From: Desulfocapsa sp.
Lineage (GTDB): Bacteria > Desulfobacterota > Desulfobulbia > Desulfobulbales > Desulfocapsaceae
Assembly: GCA_029935315.1 (NCBI GenBank)
Contig: JAOZKN010000004.1
Coordinates: forward strand, 29,135-74,128
Direction of reading: 5' to 3'
DNA length: 44,994 bases
In this document: piece after piece, positions 1-8,449 of the stretch
How positions within the stretch are numbered: the stretch's first letter is position 1
Layout of the letters: every line of letters begins with the position of its first letter
Translations under genes and position numbers: made by a program
The notes under the pieces: generated by a model
Database searches by the model: none
The model's input: the letters and a program-made list of their open reading frames with translations, nothing else
What the model was told of the DNA's origin: nothing

Positions 1-14
1 CAGGAGAAAGTAGA

Positions 15-1220
15 ATGCCAATCTATATTTGGAAAGGTATCAATTCATATGGTGAGAAACGCAAAGGGGAAGTTGAAGCTCCCGACCAGGTTGCAGCACT
101 TGCCCATGTTAAACGACTCCGTATAAAAGATCCGATTGTCAAAGAAAAACCCAAGGATCTTTTGGCAAACATTGCCATTTTTAAACCAAAAGTCACCGGC
201 AAAGATATTGTTATCTTTACCAGACAGCTTTCGACAATGATTGATGCTGGACTTCCCCTTGTTCAAAGCCTTGAAATTCTTGGAAAGCAACAGGAAAACT
301 CCACCTTCAAAACAGTATTAACAACTATCAGAAGTGACGTGGAAACGGGTACGACATTTGCTGATGCGATGCGAAAGCACCCCAAGGTATTTAACAATCT
401 TTTTTCAAATATGATCGAAGCTGGAGAAACAGGTGGTATCCTGGATACCATTCTTGGACGTTTAGCAGTCTTCATGGAAAAGGCCATGGAGTTGCAGAAA
501 AAGATTAAAGGAGCGATGACATATCCTGCGATCTGTCTAGCTATTTCTATACTTATCCTTGTCATTATTCTGGTCTTCGTTATCCCGGTTTTTGAAGAGA
601 TGTTTGCAAGTCTCGATTCTGCCCTGCCAATTCCCACGCAGATTGTTGTAACCATGTCTGACTTTGTAAAATCAAATTTCTTGTACATAATGATGGCCGG
701 AGTTGCCTTTTTCTATGTAATAAAAAAGATATACAACACAGAAAGGGGTAGAATCAAAATGGATGCGATGGCACTAAGGTTGCCCATTGTTGGAACGCTT
801 ATCAGAAAAGTAGCTGTGGCAAAATTTACCAGAACCCTTGGCACAATGCTGCAAAGTGGTGTCCCCATTCTTGAAGCACTCACGGTCGTTGCCAAAACTT
901 CTGGTAACAAGATTATTGAAGCTGCTGTCTTTCGTGTAGCTGACAGTATTGCAGAAGGTCGTCCCATTGCTGAGCCCCTCGAAGAGAGCGGTGTTTTTCC
1001 AAACATGGTGGTGCAGATGATTAACGTTGGTGAACAGGTCGGTGCACTTGATACAATGCTTGAAAAAATTGCCGATTTTTATGATGGAGAAGTCGATCAC
1101 GCTGTTGAAAACCTGACAGCCATGATTGAACCTTTGATGATGGTGGTTTTAGGTGGAATGATTGGCGGGTTAGTGGTCGCTATGTATCTTCCAATTTTCA
1201 CAATGGCTGGAGCCGTATAA
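15..1220 (+). CDS. pilC: Type IV pilus inner-membrane platform protein PilC
   Basis: PilC is the polytopic platform protein of the type IV pilus machine. It couples the cytoplasmic ATPases PilB/PilT to pilin insertion and extraction in the inner membrane. The 401-residue length is normal for the family. Two type II secretion F domains are visible, at about residues 66-190 and 269-392, each with the family's acidic, Gly-containing EAGETGG or NVGEQVG motif (around 135 and 340). Predicted membrane segments lie at about 170-195, 221-238 and 372-396. The start is supported by an AGGAG Shine-Dalgarno at 2-6, eight bases before the ATG. Upstream neighbours (probably pilB/pilT) lie outside the window. 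A T2SS GspF protein is the only serious alternative; the overall sequence reads more like PilC. Confidence 0.93.
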   Translation: MPIYIWKGINSYGEKRKGEVEAPDQVAALAHVKRLRIKDPIVKEKPKDLLANIAIFKPKVTGKDIVIFTRQLSTMIDAGLPLVQSLEILGKQQENSTFKTVLTTIRSDVETGTTFADAMRKHPKVFNNLFSNMIEAGETGGILDTILGRLAVFMEKAMELQKKIKGAMTYPAICLAISILILVIILVFVIPVFEEMFASLDSALPIPTQIVVTMSDFVKSNFLYIMMAGVAFFYVIKKIYNTERGRIKMDAMALRLPIVGTLIRKVAVAKFTRTLGTMLQSGVPILEALTVVAKTSGNKIIEAAVFRVADSIAEGRPIAEPLEESGVFPNMVVQMINVGEQVGALDTMLEKIADFYDGEVDHAVENLTAMIEPLMMVVLGGMIGGLVVAMYLPIFTMAGAV

Positions 1221-1236
1221 AAACGCACTCTTTCTA

Positions 1237-1264
1237 TTGACATTTCTCTCTAAAAACATATGAT
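1237..1264 (+). promoter_or_regulatory. Sigma-70 promoter of the HU/IHF gene
   Basis: TTGACA (1237-1242) and TATGAT (1259-1264) are separated by 16 bases, a near-consensus sigma-70 promoter. Transcription would begin near 1271, giving a leader of about 45 bases before the ATG at 1316. It sits just after the pilC stop, so the HU/IHF gene is transcribed independently of the pilus operon. Confidence 0.65.
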
Positions 1265-1315
1265 TAAATACAGAGTTTGACAAACTAATCAATCACGAAA
1301 GAGGAGAAACAACTC

Positions 1316-1603
1316 ATGACTCTTACAAAAGCCGATCTTGTACAGCAGGTATACAAATCGCACGGTTCTTTAACAAAAGCACAGGCAACTCAATCCGTTG
1401 AGGCATTCCTGCAAATTTCCAAATCATCCCTTATTTCAGGAACTGATCTCCTGCTCAGCGGATTTGGTAAATTCAATGTTAAAGATAAAAAATCACGCAG
1501 AGGCAGAAATCCGCAAACTGGTGATGAGCTCACTCTTGATGCCAGACGAGTGGTCACCTTTAAGCCATCTGGAATCTTACGCGAAAAGATCAACGAAGCC
1601 TGA
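1316..1603 (+). CDS. HU/IHF-family nucleoid DNA-binding protein, IHF-alpha-like
   Basis: This is a small basic DNA-bending protein of the bacterial histone-like family. At 95 residues it has the usual family length. The hallmark beta-arm is visible as GFGKFNVKDKKSRRGRNP (about 49-66), followed by TGDEL and the ARRVVTFKPS strand and C-terminal helix. The RRGRNPQTGDEL type of arm is closer to IHF-alpha than to HU, but the sequence alone does not settle which, so no symbol is given. GAGGAG at 1301-1306 lies ten bases before the ATG. The gene is monocistronic, with its own promoter at 1237-1264 and a strong terminator at 1646-1690. IHF/HU proteins organise the nucleoid and assist promoters, recombination and replication. 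Confidence 0.92.
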   Translation: MTLTKADLVQQVYKSHGSLTKAQATQSVEAFLQISKSSLISGTDLLLSGFGKFNVKDKKSRRGRNPQTGDELTLDARRVVTFKPSGILREKINEA

Positions 1604-1645
1604 GTGGTCAGGATTCCAGTCTTTCCTTAGCCTGTTGTCAGAGAC

Positions 1646-1690
1646 AACCTGTGTTGGTTTACACTTTTGTAAGGTAACACAGGTTTTTTT
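1646..1690 (+). terminator. Rho-independent terminator after the HU/IHF gene
   Basis: A perfect 10-bp stem (AACCTGTGTT 1646-1655 with AACACAGGTT 1676-1685) encloses a second small stem (TTACA 1659-1663 with TGTAA 1668-1672) and runs into a T7 tract ending at 1690. It ends the HU/IHF transcript before the next gene. Confidence 0.85.
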
Positions 1691-1726
1691 GTGCCTTTTT
1701 CATCCTCTCCTTACCGCAATGAACAA

Positions 1727-2683
1727 ATGTACCCTTTAGCAAGTTTTACAGAAATCCCGGTTGGTAGCATTCAGACTGAAAGCCCATGGAATCTGCAACC
1801 ATTTATCATCCCTGCACCATCAAAAGATCTCTGTGCATCCATTACAACCTTAGGCTTAATCCGTCCTCCAATTGTCATTATTTCAGGTAAAAAAGACTAT
1901 ATATTACTCACTGGGCGACATCGACTCATGGCTTTTCGCGACTCCTTTCCTGACAAATCAGCAATTCCAGTATTGCTCCTACAAGAAAATAACAGCCAGG
2001 AAACGATCCTTCATTTCCTGCTAACGGATAAGATTCACTCAGAGTATTTTAGTCCCATGGAAAAAGCATATTTTTTTCAGTACTGTCTTGAGTGTATGAG
2101 TGTAAAGACTGCCGCTCAAAAATTTCTGCCTTTGATGAACGAAAAAGTACAGCCTCATATCATTACCAGACTGATATCTTTATGCAATTTAGAACCAGAG
2201 GTCCAGCAGAGCATTCACAGTGGACAAATAAATCCCAAATTGGGTCTCGAATTATTATCATTCTCACAAACAGATCGTAAGACTCTTCACACACTGTTCA
2301 AGCAACTTGAATTTGGTGGAGGAAAACAGAAAAGACTTTTAACCCTCTGCAGAGACCTGAGCGGAAGACAACAGACCACGATTACAACATTGCTCGCAGG
2401 GAAAGAATACAACGACATTCTCAATCACCCTGAAATGAATATCCCTCAGCAGGGAGCATCCCTTCTTACTTTGTTACACAAACAGTTATATCCACAAAGC
2501 AATAGAGCAGAAGAGGATTTCAACAGACGGGTGAAAAGAATGGAACTGGCACCAACCTGTTCTGTTAAACATAGCCAGGCCTTCGAAAGAGACGAGGTTC
2601 GGTTACAAGTGACCTTTGCCACCCTGAGCCACCTGGAAAAACAGCTTGCAACAATAAAAGAGATACAAAAGGCAGTGGACTAG
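1727..2683 (+). CDS. ParB/sulfiredoxin-fold nuclease-domain protein, orphan
   Basis: About 318 residues. The N-terminal part resembles the ParB N-terminal domain: a short segment naming what to bind (around 30-45), LGLIRPPIVI (about 49-58) and the nucleotide-binding box LLTGRHRLMAF (about 69-79). The central part is helical, as in ParB helix-turn-helix regions. The C-terminal third has no recognised domain. An in-frame GTG at 1691 would sit on the terminator T-tract of the preceding gene, so the ATG at 1727 is preferred; neither start has a clear Shine-Dalgarno. There is no parA partner in the window, so chromosome partitioning is unlikely. Related orphan ParB-fold proteins act as CTPases, nucleases or regulators. 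It converges on ribD and overlaps it by four bases. The domain call is firm; the role is unknown. Confidence 0.75.
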   Translation: MYPLASFTEIPVGSIQTESPWNLQPFIIPAPSKDLCASITTLGLIRPPIVIISGKKDYILLTGRHRLMAFRDSFPDKSAIPVLLLQENNSQETILHFLLTDKIHSEYFSPMEKAYFFQYCLECMSVKTAAQKFLPLMNEKVQPHIITRLISLCNLEPEVQQSIHSGQINPKLGLELLSFSQTDRKTLHTLFKQLEFGGGKQKRLLTLCRDLSGRQQTTITTLLAGKEYNDILNHPEMNIPQQGASLLTLLHKQLYPQSNRAEEDFNRRVKRMELAPTCSVKHSQAFERDEVRLQVTFATLSHLEKQLATIKEIQKAVD

Positions 2684-3807
2684 GCAATATCACCTTGAAT
2701 CATGATATCATCACCCAGTGGGGTATAATTGACATTGCAAAGCATGGGAGCTGCTTGACGATCGGCAACAGAAAAGTTATCCAGAAGAGCAGTGCCTGCT
2801 GTCCCGGCAAAAAGAGGTGCCATGAACAGTATAACCCTGTCCACCAGTCCACGTTTCAAAAAACTTGTGTGAATTTCAGCCCCGCCTTCCACCAGCAAAG
2901 AACATATCCCAAGTTTTCCTAAATATCGCAAAATGCGTTCCAGGTCCAGGCCACCATCTTGTTGTTGCGCTACTGTATAAACCTGTACGTTTTTCAATTC
3001 TGACAACTGTTTTACTTTCTTTAAATCTGCTGTTTGTCCACAAACAATAATCGTCTGCGACGTAGAGTCCAGATGGAGGATTTTTGACTGACGGGGGATC
3101 TGTAAAGAACTGTCAAGAATCACCCGGACAGGATCTCTGCCACCCTCAGGAGTTCGGGTCGTGAGCGATGGATTATCGGCAAGCAAAGTGCCTCGCCCAA
3201 CGAGAATGGCATCGAATGAATCCCGCAAAACATGCAGCCTTGCAAAACTCTCTTTCCCTGTCATTTTCCCGGGAACTCCCTTTTGGTAAGAGAGTTTACC
3301 ATCAAGGCTCATCCCAGCCTTCATAACAACAAAAGGAGTGCCAGTAGTGATATGTTTGATAAAGGGACGGTTGATTTCCTGGCACTCTTTCTCAAGAACA
3401 CCAGTAAGTACTTCAATTCCCTGCTCACGCAGATATTGGTTGCCACTGCCACTGACCAGAGGATTCGGGTCAGTCATCCCCACGACAACGCGCTCGATAC
3501 CAGCTGCGGCCAGGGCATGACTGCATGGTGGTGTCCGCCCCGTGTGATTACAGGGCTCAAGGGTGACATATATTGTAGCACCACAAGCATTGTCACCTGC
3601 CCTTTTTAAAGCATGGATCTCTGCGTGCGGTGTCCCGGCTTTTTGATGGTAGCCCCGACTAATTTCACGTCCATCACGTACAATAACTGCTCCGACGCAA
3701 GGATTAGGAGCAGTACGGCCTAATCCTTTTTTGGCCTCTGCAAGAGCAAGAGCCATAAACTCTTTGTCTGTCTTGTCATGCTCTCCCACAAGCTCAGGCA
3801 GCTTCAT
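2680..3807 (-). CDS. ribD: Bifunctional riboflavin-specific deaminase/reductase RibD
   Basis: RibD performs two successive steps of riboflavin synthesis in the cytoplasm: deamination of the pyrimidine intermediate and NADPH-dependent reduction of its ribosyl group. The N-terminal deaminase domain shows the zinc site as HAE (about residues 61-63) and [11 protein letters not shown] (about 85-95). The reductase domain follows from about 155, with [11 protein letters not shown] and the [10 protein letters not shown] motif. The start chosen is the ATG at 3807, which has AGGA five bases upstream; a longer in-frame start at 3822 lacks a well-spaced Shine-Dalgarno. It overlaps the end of nrdR by 14 bases, so the two are translationally linked. 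The usual downstream ribE, ribBA and ribH genes are missing: the next gene converges on it. Confidence 0.93.
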   Translation of the reverse strand: MKLPELVGEHDKTDKEFMALALAEAKKGLGRTAPNPCVGAVIVRDGREISRGYHQKAGTPHAEIHALKRAGDNACGATIYVTLEPCNHTGRTPPCSHALAAAGIERVVVGMTDPNPLVSGSGNQYLREQGIEVLTGVLEKECQEINRPFIKHITTGTPFVVMKAGMSLDGKLSYQKGVPGKMTGKESFARLHVLRDSFDAILVGRGTLLADNPSLTTRTPEGGRDPVRVILDSSLQIPRQSKILHLDSTSQTIIVCGQTADLKKVKQLSELKNVQVYTVAQQQDGGLDLERILRYLGKLGICSLLVEGGAEIHTSFLKRGLVDRVILFMAPLFAGTAGTALLDNFSVADRQAAPMLCNVNYTPLGDDIMIQGDIA

Positions 3808-4276
3808 CAGGATCCTGTTCATCCCTGGAATCCAAAAGCCCTTTAAGCTCGCTCATAAATTCGTTAACATCTTTAAACTGGCGGTAAACAGAGGCAAAAC
3901 GAACATAAGCAACCTCGTCAAGTTTTGCCAACTCCTCCATGACCCATTCGCCAATAACGGCTGCCGGAACTTCCTTCGAGGGATAATCCTGCAACCTGCT
4001 TTCCATTTCGTCAACAAAGGCGTCGATATCGTCACAACTGACTGGTCGTTTCTCACAAGCTTTTTCAAGCCCTGCCGCCATCTTATTTCTATCCCATATT
4101 TCGCGCCTGCCATCCTTTTTGACGAGCATTGGCAACATCACCTCTAAACGTTCATAGGTGGTAAAACGCTGCTCACAGGAAAGACATGACCGGCGCCTTC
4201 TGGTGATGGTGCATTCTTTATTCAAACGAGAATCTATTACTTTATTATCCAGATGACCACAGTATGGACATTTCAT
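3794..4276 (-). CDS. nrdR: Transcriptional repressor NrdR
   Basis: NrdR is a zinc-finger, ATP-cone repressor that binds NrdR boxes and switches off ribonucleotide reductase genes when dATP is plentiful. The zinc ribbon is complete (C3, C6, C31, C34), with the RRRRSCLSC stretch typical of the family. The ATP-cone covers about residues 49-139. The 160-residue length is normal. AAGGAG lies eight bases before the ATG. It sits between glyA and ribD, a common arrangement in Deltaproteobacteria-type genomes, and is probably co-transcribed with both. No ribonucleotide reductase gene is present in this window. Confidence 0.95.
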   Translation of the reverse strand: MKCPYCGHLDNKVIDSRLNKECTITRRRRSCLSCEQRFTTYERLEVMLPMLVKKDGRREIWDRNKMAAGLEKACEKRPVSCDDIDAFVDEMESRLQDYPSKEVPAAVIGEWVMEELAKLDEVAYVRFASVYRQFKDVNEFMSELKGLLDSRDEQDPDEAA

Positions 4277-4299
4277 TGAAATATCTCCTTATGCACGTG

Positions 4300-5538
4300 C
4301 TAGATGACAGCGGAAAGTGGAAACTGATCACATAAAGAACGTATTTCCTGACGAACAGCAGTGATACTGGCCTCGTCACGATTTTCAATAATACGTGCAA
4401 TCCATTGACCGATACGTTCAACTTCAGCTATTTTAAGGCCTCTGGTTGTTACTGCTGGCGTACCGAGACGAATCCCGGAAGTAACAAAACGTGGCTGTTT
4501 ATCAAACGGTATTGCATTTTTGTTAGCTGTAAGTCCAGCCTGTTCCAGCAATACTTCAGCTTCTTTTCCGGTAATATCCTTACTTGAGAGATCAAGCAGA
4601 ATCAAATGATTATCCGTTCCACCGGATACAAGTCTAAATCCTTTGTCTACAAGGGTATTACCAAGAGCTGCGGCATTGTCTATCACCTGCTGCTGATAGA
4701 CCTTAAAAGAATCGTTTGAGGCCTCCTTAAAGCCAACAGCTTTAGCAGCAATCACATGGACAAGTGGACCACCCTGGATACCCGGAAATATTTTAGAATC
4801 AATACTTTTTCCCCATTTTTCTTTAGCAAGAATCAACCCACCACGTGGCCCACGCAATGTTTTATGGGTTGTTGTCGTTACAAAATCAGCATAGGGCACT
4901 GGAGAAGGATGAACACCCGCTGCAACAAGACCGGCGATATGAGCCATATCAACCATAAACATGGCACCAATCTGGTCTGCAATTTTTCTAAAGCCTTCAA
5001 AGTCAATATGACGGGAATAAGCACTGGCACCAGCGACAATCATTTTAGGACGATTCTCGAAAGCGATTCGTTCGACTTCCTCCATATTGATCATCTCGGT
5101 TTCTTTATCAACCCCGTAAGAGAGGAAGTTAAAGAGTTGTCCGGAAAAGTTCACCGCACTGCCATGGGTCAAATGCCCACCATGCGCCAGATCCATACCC
5201 AGAACCTTATCACCAGGCTTCAGGGTGGCAAAATAGACGGCCATATTCGCGCCAGAGCCTGAGTGAGGTTGTACATTTGCATACTCCGCACCAAAGACTT
5301 CCTTCGCCCTGTCAATGGCAAGGGTTTCTACCTCATCAGCGTAATCGCAGCCGCCATAATAACGTTTCCCGGGGTAGCCTTCTGCGTATTTATTGGTAAA
5401 GATGGACCCCTGGGCCTCCATAACGGCGGCTGAAACAATATTCTCGGATGCAATTAACTCAAGCTGACTGTTCTGGCGTTCGTACTCACTGTTTATGTGT
5501 TTGTAAATATCAGGATCTGTTTCTTTCAAGGATGACAT
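4300..5538 (-). CDS. glyA: Serine hydroxymethyltransferase GlyA
   Basis: This PLP enzyme interconverts serine and glycine while charging tetrahydrofolate with a one-carbon unit. The 412-residue length is standard. Visible motifs are the N-terminal [17 protein letters not shown] segment, [15 protein letters not shown] (about 55-69), and the PLP-lysine motif [14 protein letters not shown] with K226 as the Schiff-base lysine. GAGGG lies seven bases before the ATG. A terminator at 5580-5613 separates it from rpiB upstream, so it probably starts a separate transcript glyA-nrdR-ribD. I could not identify a convincing promoter in the short gap 5539-5580. Confidence 0.97.
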   Translation of the reverse strand: MSSLKETDPDIYKHINSEYERQNSQLELIASENIVSAAVMEAQGSIFTNKYAEGYPGKRYYGGCDYADEVETLAIDRAKEVFGAEYANVQPHSGSGANMAVYFATLKPGDKVLGMDLAHGGHLTHGSAVNFSGQLFNFLSYGVDKETEMINMEEVERIAFENRPKMIVAGASAYSRHIDFEGFRKIADQIGAMFMVDMAHIAGLVAAGVHPSPVPYADFVTTTTHKTLRGPRGGLILAKEKWGKSIDSKIFPGIQGGPLVHVIAAKAVGFKEASNDSFKVYQQQVIDNAAALGNTLVDKGFRLVSGGTDNHLILLDLSSKDITGKEAEVLLEQAGLTANKNAIPFDKQPRFVTSGIRLGTPAVTTRGLKIAEVERIGQWIARIIENRDEASITAVRQEIRSLCDQFPLSAVI

Positions 5539-5579
5539 GACTATTCCCTCTATAAATTTAATTCGTATTTCAATCAGAC

Positions 5580-5613
5580 AAAAAAACCGGCATTACCAAA
5601 AGGATGCCGGTTT
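5580..5613 (-). terminator. Rho-independent terminator after rpiB (minus strand)
   Basis: AAACCGGCAT (5584-5593) pairs perfectly with ATGCCGGTTT (5604-5613) around a ten-base loop. Read on the minus strand, the hairpin is followed by a run of seven T (complement of 5580-5586). It should end the long fatty-acid cluster transcript between rpiB and glyA. On the plus strand the tail is much poorer. Confidence 0.8.
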
Positions 5614-5638
5614 ATAAAATTCTTACCATTTTCTAGGT

Positions 5639-6064
5639 TCAGCTAAACAATTCTATACGTCGCAGGTGTCGTCCTCCACCAAAGGAGGTTTCAAGCCAAA
5701 CACTGACAATTTCTTCAGCAACGCCAGGACCTGTTACTCGCTCGCCAAGACAAAGAACATTCGCATCATTGTGTTCACGGCTCATAACAGCTGTATAATG
5801 TTCACTGCATAAAGCAGCGCGAATCCCTTTGTGCTTATTAGCTGCCATTGACATTCCAATGCCAGTCCCGCAAATCAGAATTCCTTTTTCAGCCACACCA
5901 GCTTGCACCTTTTCGCAGACAAGATCGGCAAGTCCAGGATAATCTACGGACTCAGTATCAAAACATCCTACATCAAGAACTTCATGCCCGTTTTTCTGTA
6001 AAAGGGGTAATATAACTTCCTTCAACGCAAAACCACCATGATCGGAACCTATTGCAATCTTCAC
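5639..6064 (-). CDS. rpiB: Ribose-5-phosphate isomerase B
   Basis: RpiB interconverts ribose-5-phosphate and ribulose-5-phosphate in the pentose phosphate pathway. The family motifs are all present: KIAIGSDHGGF at the N-terminus, the catalytic cysteine in ICGTGIGMS (C65), and HNDANVLCLGER near 100. Two GTG starts are possible. The one at 6082 abuts the fabF stop. The one at 6064 has GGAGAG six bases upstream (complement of 6071-6076) and gives the typical N-terminus MKIAIGSDHGG, so 6064 is chosen (141 residues). It is the last gene before the terminator at 5580-5613 and is tightly coupled to fabF. A related LacAB or allose isomerase role is less likely given the housekeeping context. Confidence 0.93.
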   Translation of the reverse strand: MKIAIGSDHGGFALKEVILPLLQKNGHEVLDVGCFDTESVDYPGLADLVCEKVQAGVAEKGILICGTGIGMSMAANKHKGIRAALCSEHYTAVMSREHNDANVLCLGERVTGPGVAEEIVSVWLETSFGGGRHLRRIELFS

Positions 6065-6082
6065 CTTATTCTCTCCAGACAC

Positions 6083-7327
6083 TTATGATTTAAAGCGTTT
6101 CATAACGAGAACACCGTTGGTTCCGCCAAATCCAAATGAATTCGATATGGCAATGTTCATATCCATTTTTCTTGCAGCATTCGGCACGTAATCAAGATCA
6201 CACTCAAGACTTGCTGTCTCAAGGTTCATGGTTGGTGGAGCAATTTGCTCTTTTAGAGACATGGCAGTAAATGCTGCCTCAAGTCCACCTGCTGCACCAA
6301 GAGCATGTCCTGTCATAGATTTGGTGGAACTGATAGCAAGTGATTTTGCATGCTCACCGAAAACAGTTTTAATAGCTGCTGTTTCACATCTGTCATTAAG
6401 AGGTGTTGATGTTCCGTGGGCATTGATATAATCAACATCCGAGGCCTGCAGTCCGGCACTCTGTAAAGCCATTCGCATACAACGAGCAGCACCTTCTCCG
6501 TCTTCAGGTGGTGCTGCTATATGGTGCGCGTCACTTGATGCCCCAGTCCCTATCACTTCGGCATAAATTTCCGCCCCGCGATTGATGGCATGCTCGTATT
6601 CTTCGAGAACTAGCATACCGGCACCTTCTGCGATAAGAAAACCATCCCTGTCCTTATCAAAAGGACGAGAAGCTTTTTCCGGATCATCATTTCGGGTGGA
6701 TAAGGCTTTCATGGAAGCAAAACCACCAACGCCCAATGGACAGATAACAGATTCTGTACCTCCTGTTACCACCATATCAGCAGATCCTAGTTGAATGGCA
6801 TGATACGCCTCTCCAACGGCATGGGTTCCGGCAGCACAAGCGGTGGACAAAGAAAGATTTGGACCTTTTGCACCAATCTGCATGGAGATATGTCCGGAAG
6901 GCATATTGGGAATAGCCATGGGAATAAAAAATGGAGATATCCGTTTTGCACCTTTTTTCAAATACACATTGTGATTGTTTTCAATGGTGGGAAGTCCTCC
7001 CATGCCACAACCGGTAATAACACCGACCCTATCACAATTATCTGCATTTATGACTAGCCCACTGTCGTCAACGGCCATACGGGCAGCCACAATTCCATAC
7101 TGAACAAAATAATCCAGATGTTTGGCGCTTTTTTTATCGAAATGATCTAGGGCCTCAAAATCCTTTACTTCAGCAGCAATCTGACTGGCGAAACCAGAGG
7201 CATCAAAACGTGTAATCGGTGCGACACCGCTTTTCCCGTTTAACAGATTATTCCAGGTTTTTTCCGTACCTGTTCCTAAAGGGGTTACCAGACCAATGCC
7301 GGTAACCACCACTCTACGTAGAGCCAT
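6083..7327 (-). CDS. fabF: 3-oxoacyl-ACP synthase II (FabF)
   Basis: FabF elongates acyl-ACP by condensing it with malonyl-ACP. The catalytic triad is intact: C164 in STACAAGTH, H304 in NAHGTSTPLND and H341 in MTGHALGAAGG. The 414-residue length is standard. AAGAGG lies five bases before the ATG. It lies between acpP and rpiB in the fatty-acid cluster, and the rpiB start region abuts its stop. No fabB homologue is visible in this window. Confidence 0.97.
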   Translation of the reverse strand: MALRRVVVTGIGLVTPLGTGTEKTWNNLLNGKSGVAPITRFDASGFASQIAAEVKDFEALDHFDKKSAKHLDYFVQYGIVAARMAVDDSGLVINADNCDRVGVITGCGMGGLPTIENNHNVYLKKGAKRISPFFIPMAIPNMPSGHISMQIGAKGPNLSLSTACAAGTHAVGEAYHAIQLGSADMVVTGGTESVICPLGVGGFASMKALSTRNDDPEKASRPFDKDRDGFLIAEGAGMLVLEEYEHAINRGAEIYAEVIGTGASSDAHHIAAPPEDGEGAARCMRMALQSAGLQASDVDYINAHGTSTPLNDRCETAAIKTVFGEHAKSLAISSTKSMTGHALGAAGGLEAAFTAMSLKEQIAPPTMNLETASLECDLDYVPNAARKMDMNIAISNSFGFGGTNGVLVMKRFKS

Positions 7328-7376
7328 TGAAATCCTCTTGATTTTCCGAAGAAAATGAATCCCCGGGGGGAAACAA

Positions 7377-7607
7377 TTATTTCAAGTTATTTACAAAATC
7401 GATGGCGTTCTGGACGGTTGTGATTTTTTCCGCCTCTTCATCTGGAATCTCAACATCAAATTCCTCTTCCATGGCCATAATCAACTCAACAAGATCAAGG
7501 GAGTCAGCGCCAAGGTCGTCAACGAAGGAAGCTCCGGAAACAACTTTATCTTTATCAACACTCAACTGCTCAACAATAATATCAACCATCTGCTGTTCAA
7601 TTGCCAT
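7377..7607 (-). CDS. acpP: Acyl carrier protein AcpP
   Basis: This small acidic protein carries growing acyl chains on a 4'-phosphopantetheine arm. The attachment motif [12 protein letters not shown] places the modified serine at S36. The 76-residue length is standard. AGGAG lies six bases before the ATG. The 98-base gap upstream (fabG side) is wide for this operon and contains a candidate promoter (7664-7692). It also holds a small hairpin, TTTCGG 7643-7648 with CCGAAA 7654-7659, which would sit in the leader of an acpP transcript. This fits extra expression of this abundant protein. Confidence 0.97.
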   Translation of the reverse strand: MAIEQQMVDIIVEQLSVDKDKVVSGASFVDDLGADSLDLVELIMAMEEEFDVEIPDEEAEKITTVQNAIDFVNNLK

Positions 7608-7663
7608 TTTATACTCCTGTATTTTTTTATACTTTAAATAAATTTCGGTTGTTCCGAAAAGTT

Positions 7664-7692
7664 AATATAACGTCTCACTACAACAAAGTCCA
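7664..7692 (-). promoter_or_regulatory. Candidate internal promoter for acpP-fabF-rpiB
   Basis: On the minus strand, TGGACT (complement of 7687-7692) is followed after 17 bases by TATATT (complement of 7664-7669), a fair sigma-70 promoter. It would begin transcription near 7657, inside the fabG-acpP gap. The -35 is imperfect, so the call is tentative. Confidence 0.4.
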
Positions 7693-7705
7693 GACATGCT
7701 GAAAA

Positions 7706-8449
7706 TCACATGTACATGCCACCATTGACATGTATCGTCTGGCCAGTCACATAAGCCCCATCATCACCGACAAGATAGGCAACGGCACCGGCAACATCTT
7801 CCGGGTTCCCCAAACTTGCAAGCGGTATTTCGGCTTTAATTTTTTCCTGGATATCTTCAGACAATTCACGTGTCATATCTGTGACAATATATCCGGGGGC
7901 AACACTATTCACTGTGATATTTCGGCTTGCAAATTCTCGGGCCATTGATTTTGTCAGGCCCTGCATGCCTGCCTTGGCTGCGGCATAATTGACCTGACCG
8001 GCATTTCCGGCAAAACCGATGACGGAGCTGATATTGACAATTCGTCCCCATCTCTTTTTCATCATGGAACGTGCTGCAGCTTTAGAACAGATAAAAGATC
8101 CTTTCAAGTTGGTGTCAAGAACTGCATCCCAGGCATCTTCTTTCATTCTTGCCATCAGGCCATCCCGGGTGATTCCTGCATTATTCACAAGAATATCAAG
8201 GGAACCAAAGTTCTTGATTAAATCTTTAATAGCATCATTGCATGCTGCACTATCAGCAACGTCAAATCCTAATATATCAGCAACACCACCGGCAGCAACA
8301 ATCATCTGCTCTGTTTCTTCAGCAGCTGCTGAATTACTCACATAATTGATGAAGACATGGGCTCCCATGGAGGCCAGACGCAGACAGATCGCACGACCAA
8401 TTCCTCTGCTGCCACCAGTTACCAGTGCATTCTTTCCTGCTAAACTCAT
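7706..8449 (-). CDS. fabG: 3-oxoacyl-ACP reductase FabG
   Basis: This short-chain dehydrogenase reduces 3-oxoacyl-ACP to 3-hydroxyacyl-ACP with NADPH. The Rossmann motif TGGSRGIGR (11-19), NNAG (89-92) and catalytic residues S142, Y155 and K159 (YAAAK) are intact. The 247-residue length is typical of FabG. Its ATG overlaps the etfA stop by one base (TAATG), which suggests translational coupling to the ETF genes. Position between etfA and acpP supports a role in chain elongation rather than another SDR activity. Confidence 0.95.
   Translation of the reverse strand: MSLAGKNALVTGGSRGIGRAICLRLASMGAHVFINYVSNSAAAEETEQMIVAAGGVADILGFDVADSAACNDAIKDLIKNFGSLDILVNNAGITRDGLMARMKEDAWDAVLDTNLKGSFICSKAAARSMMKKRWGRIVNISSVIGFAGNAGQVNYAAAKAGMQGLTKSMAREFASRNITVNSVAPGYIVTDMTRELSEDIQEKIKAEIPLASLGNPEDVAGAVAYLVGDDGAYVTGQTIHVNGGMYM

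Noticed and set aside
1398-1739. Plus-strand ORF of 113 codons overlapping the HU/IHF gene and its terminator
   Set aside because: It runs in another frame of a clear gene and through a rho-independent terminator, and no Shine-Dalgarno is seen.
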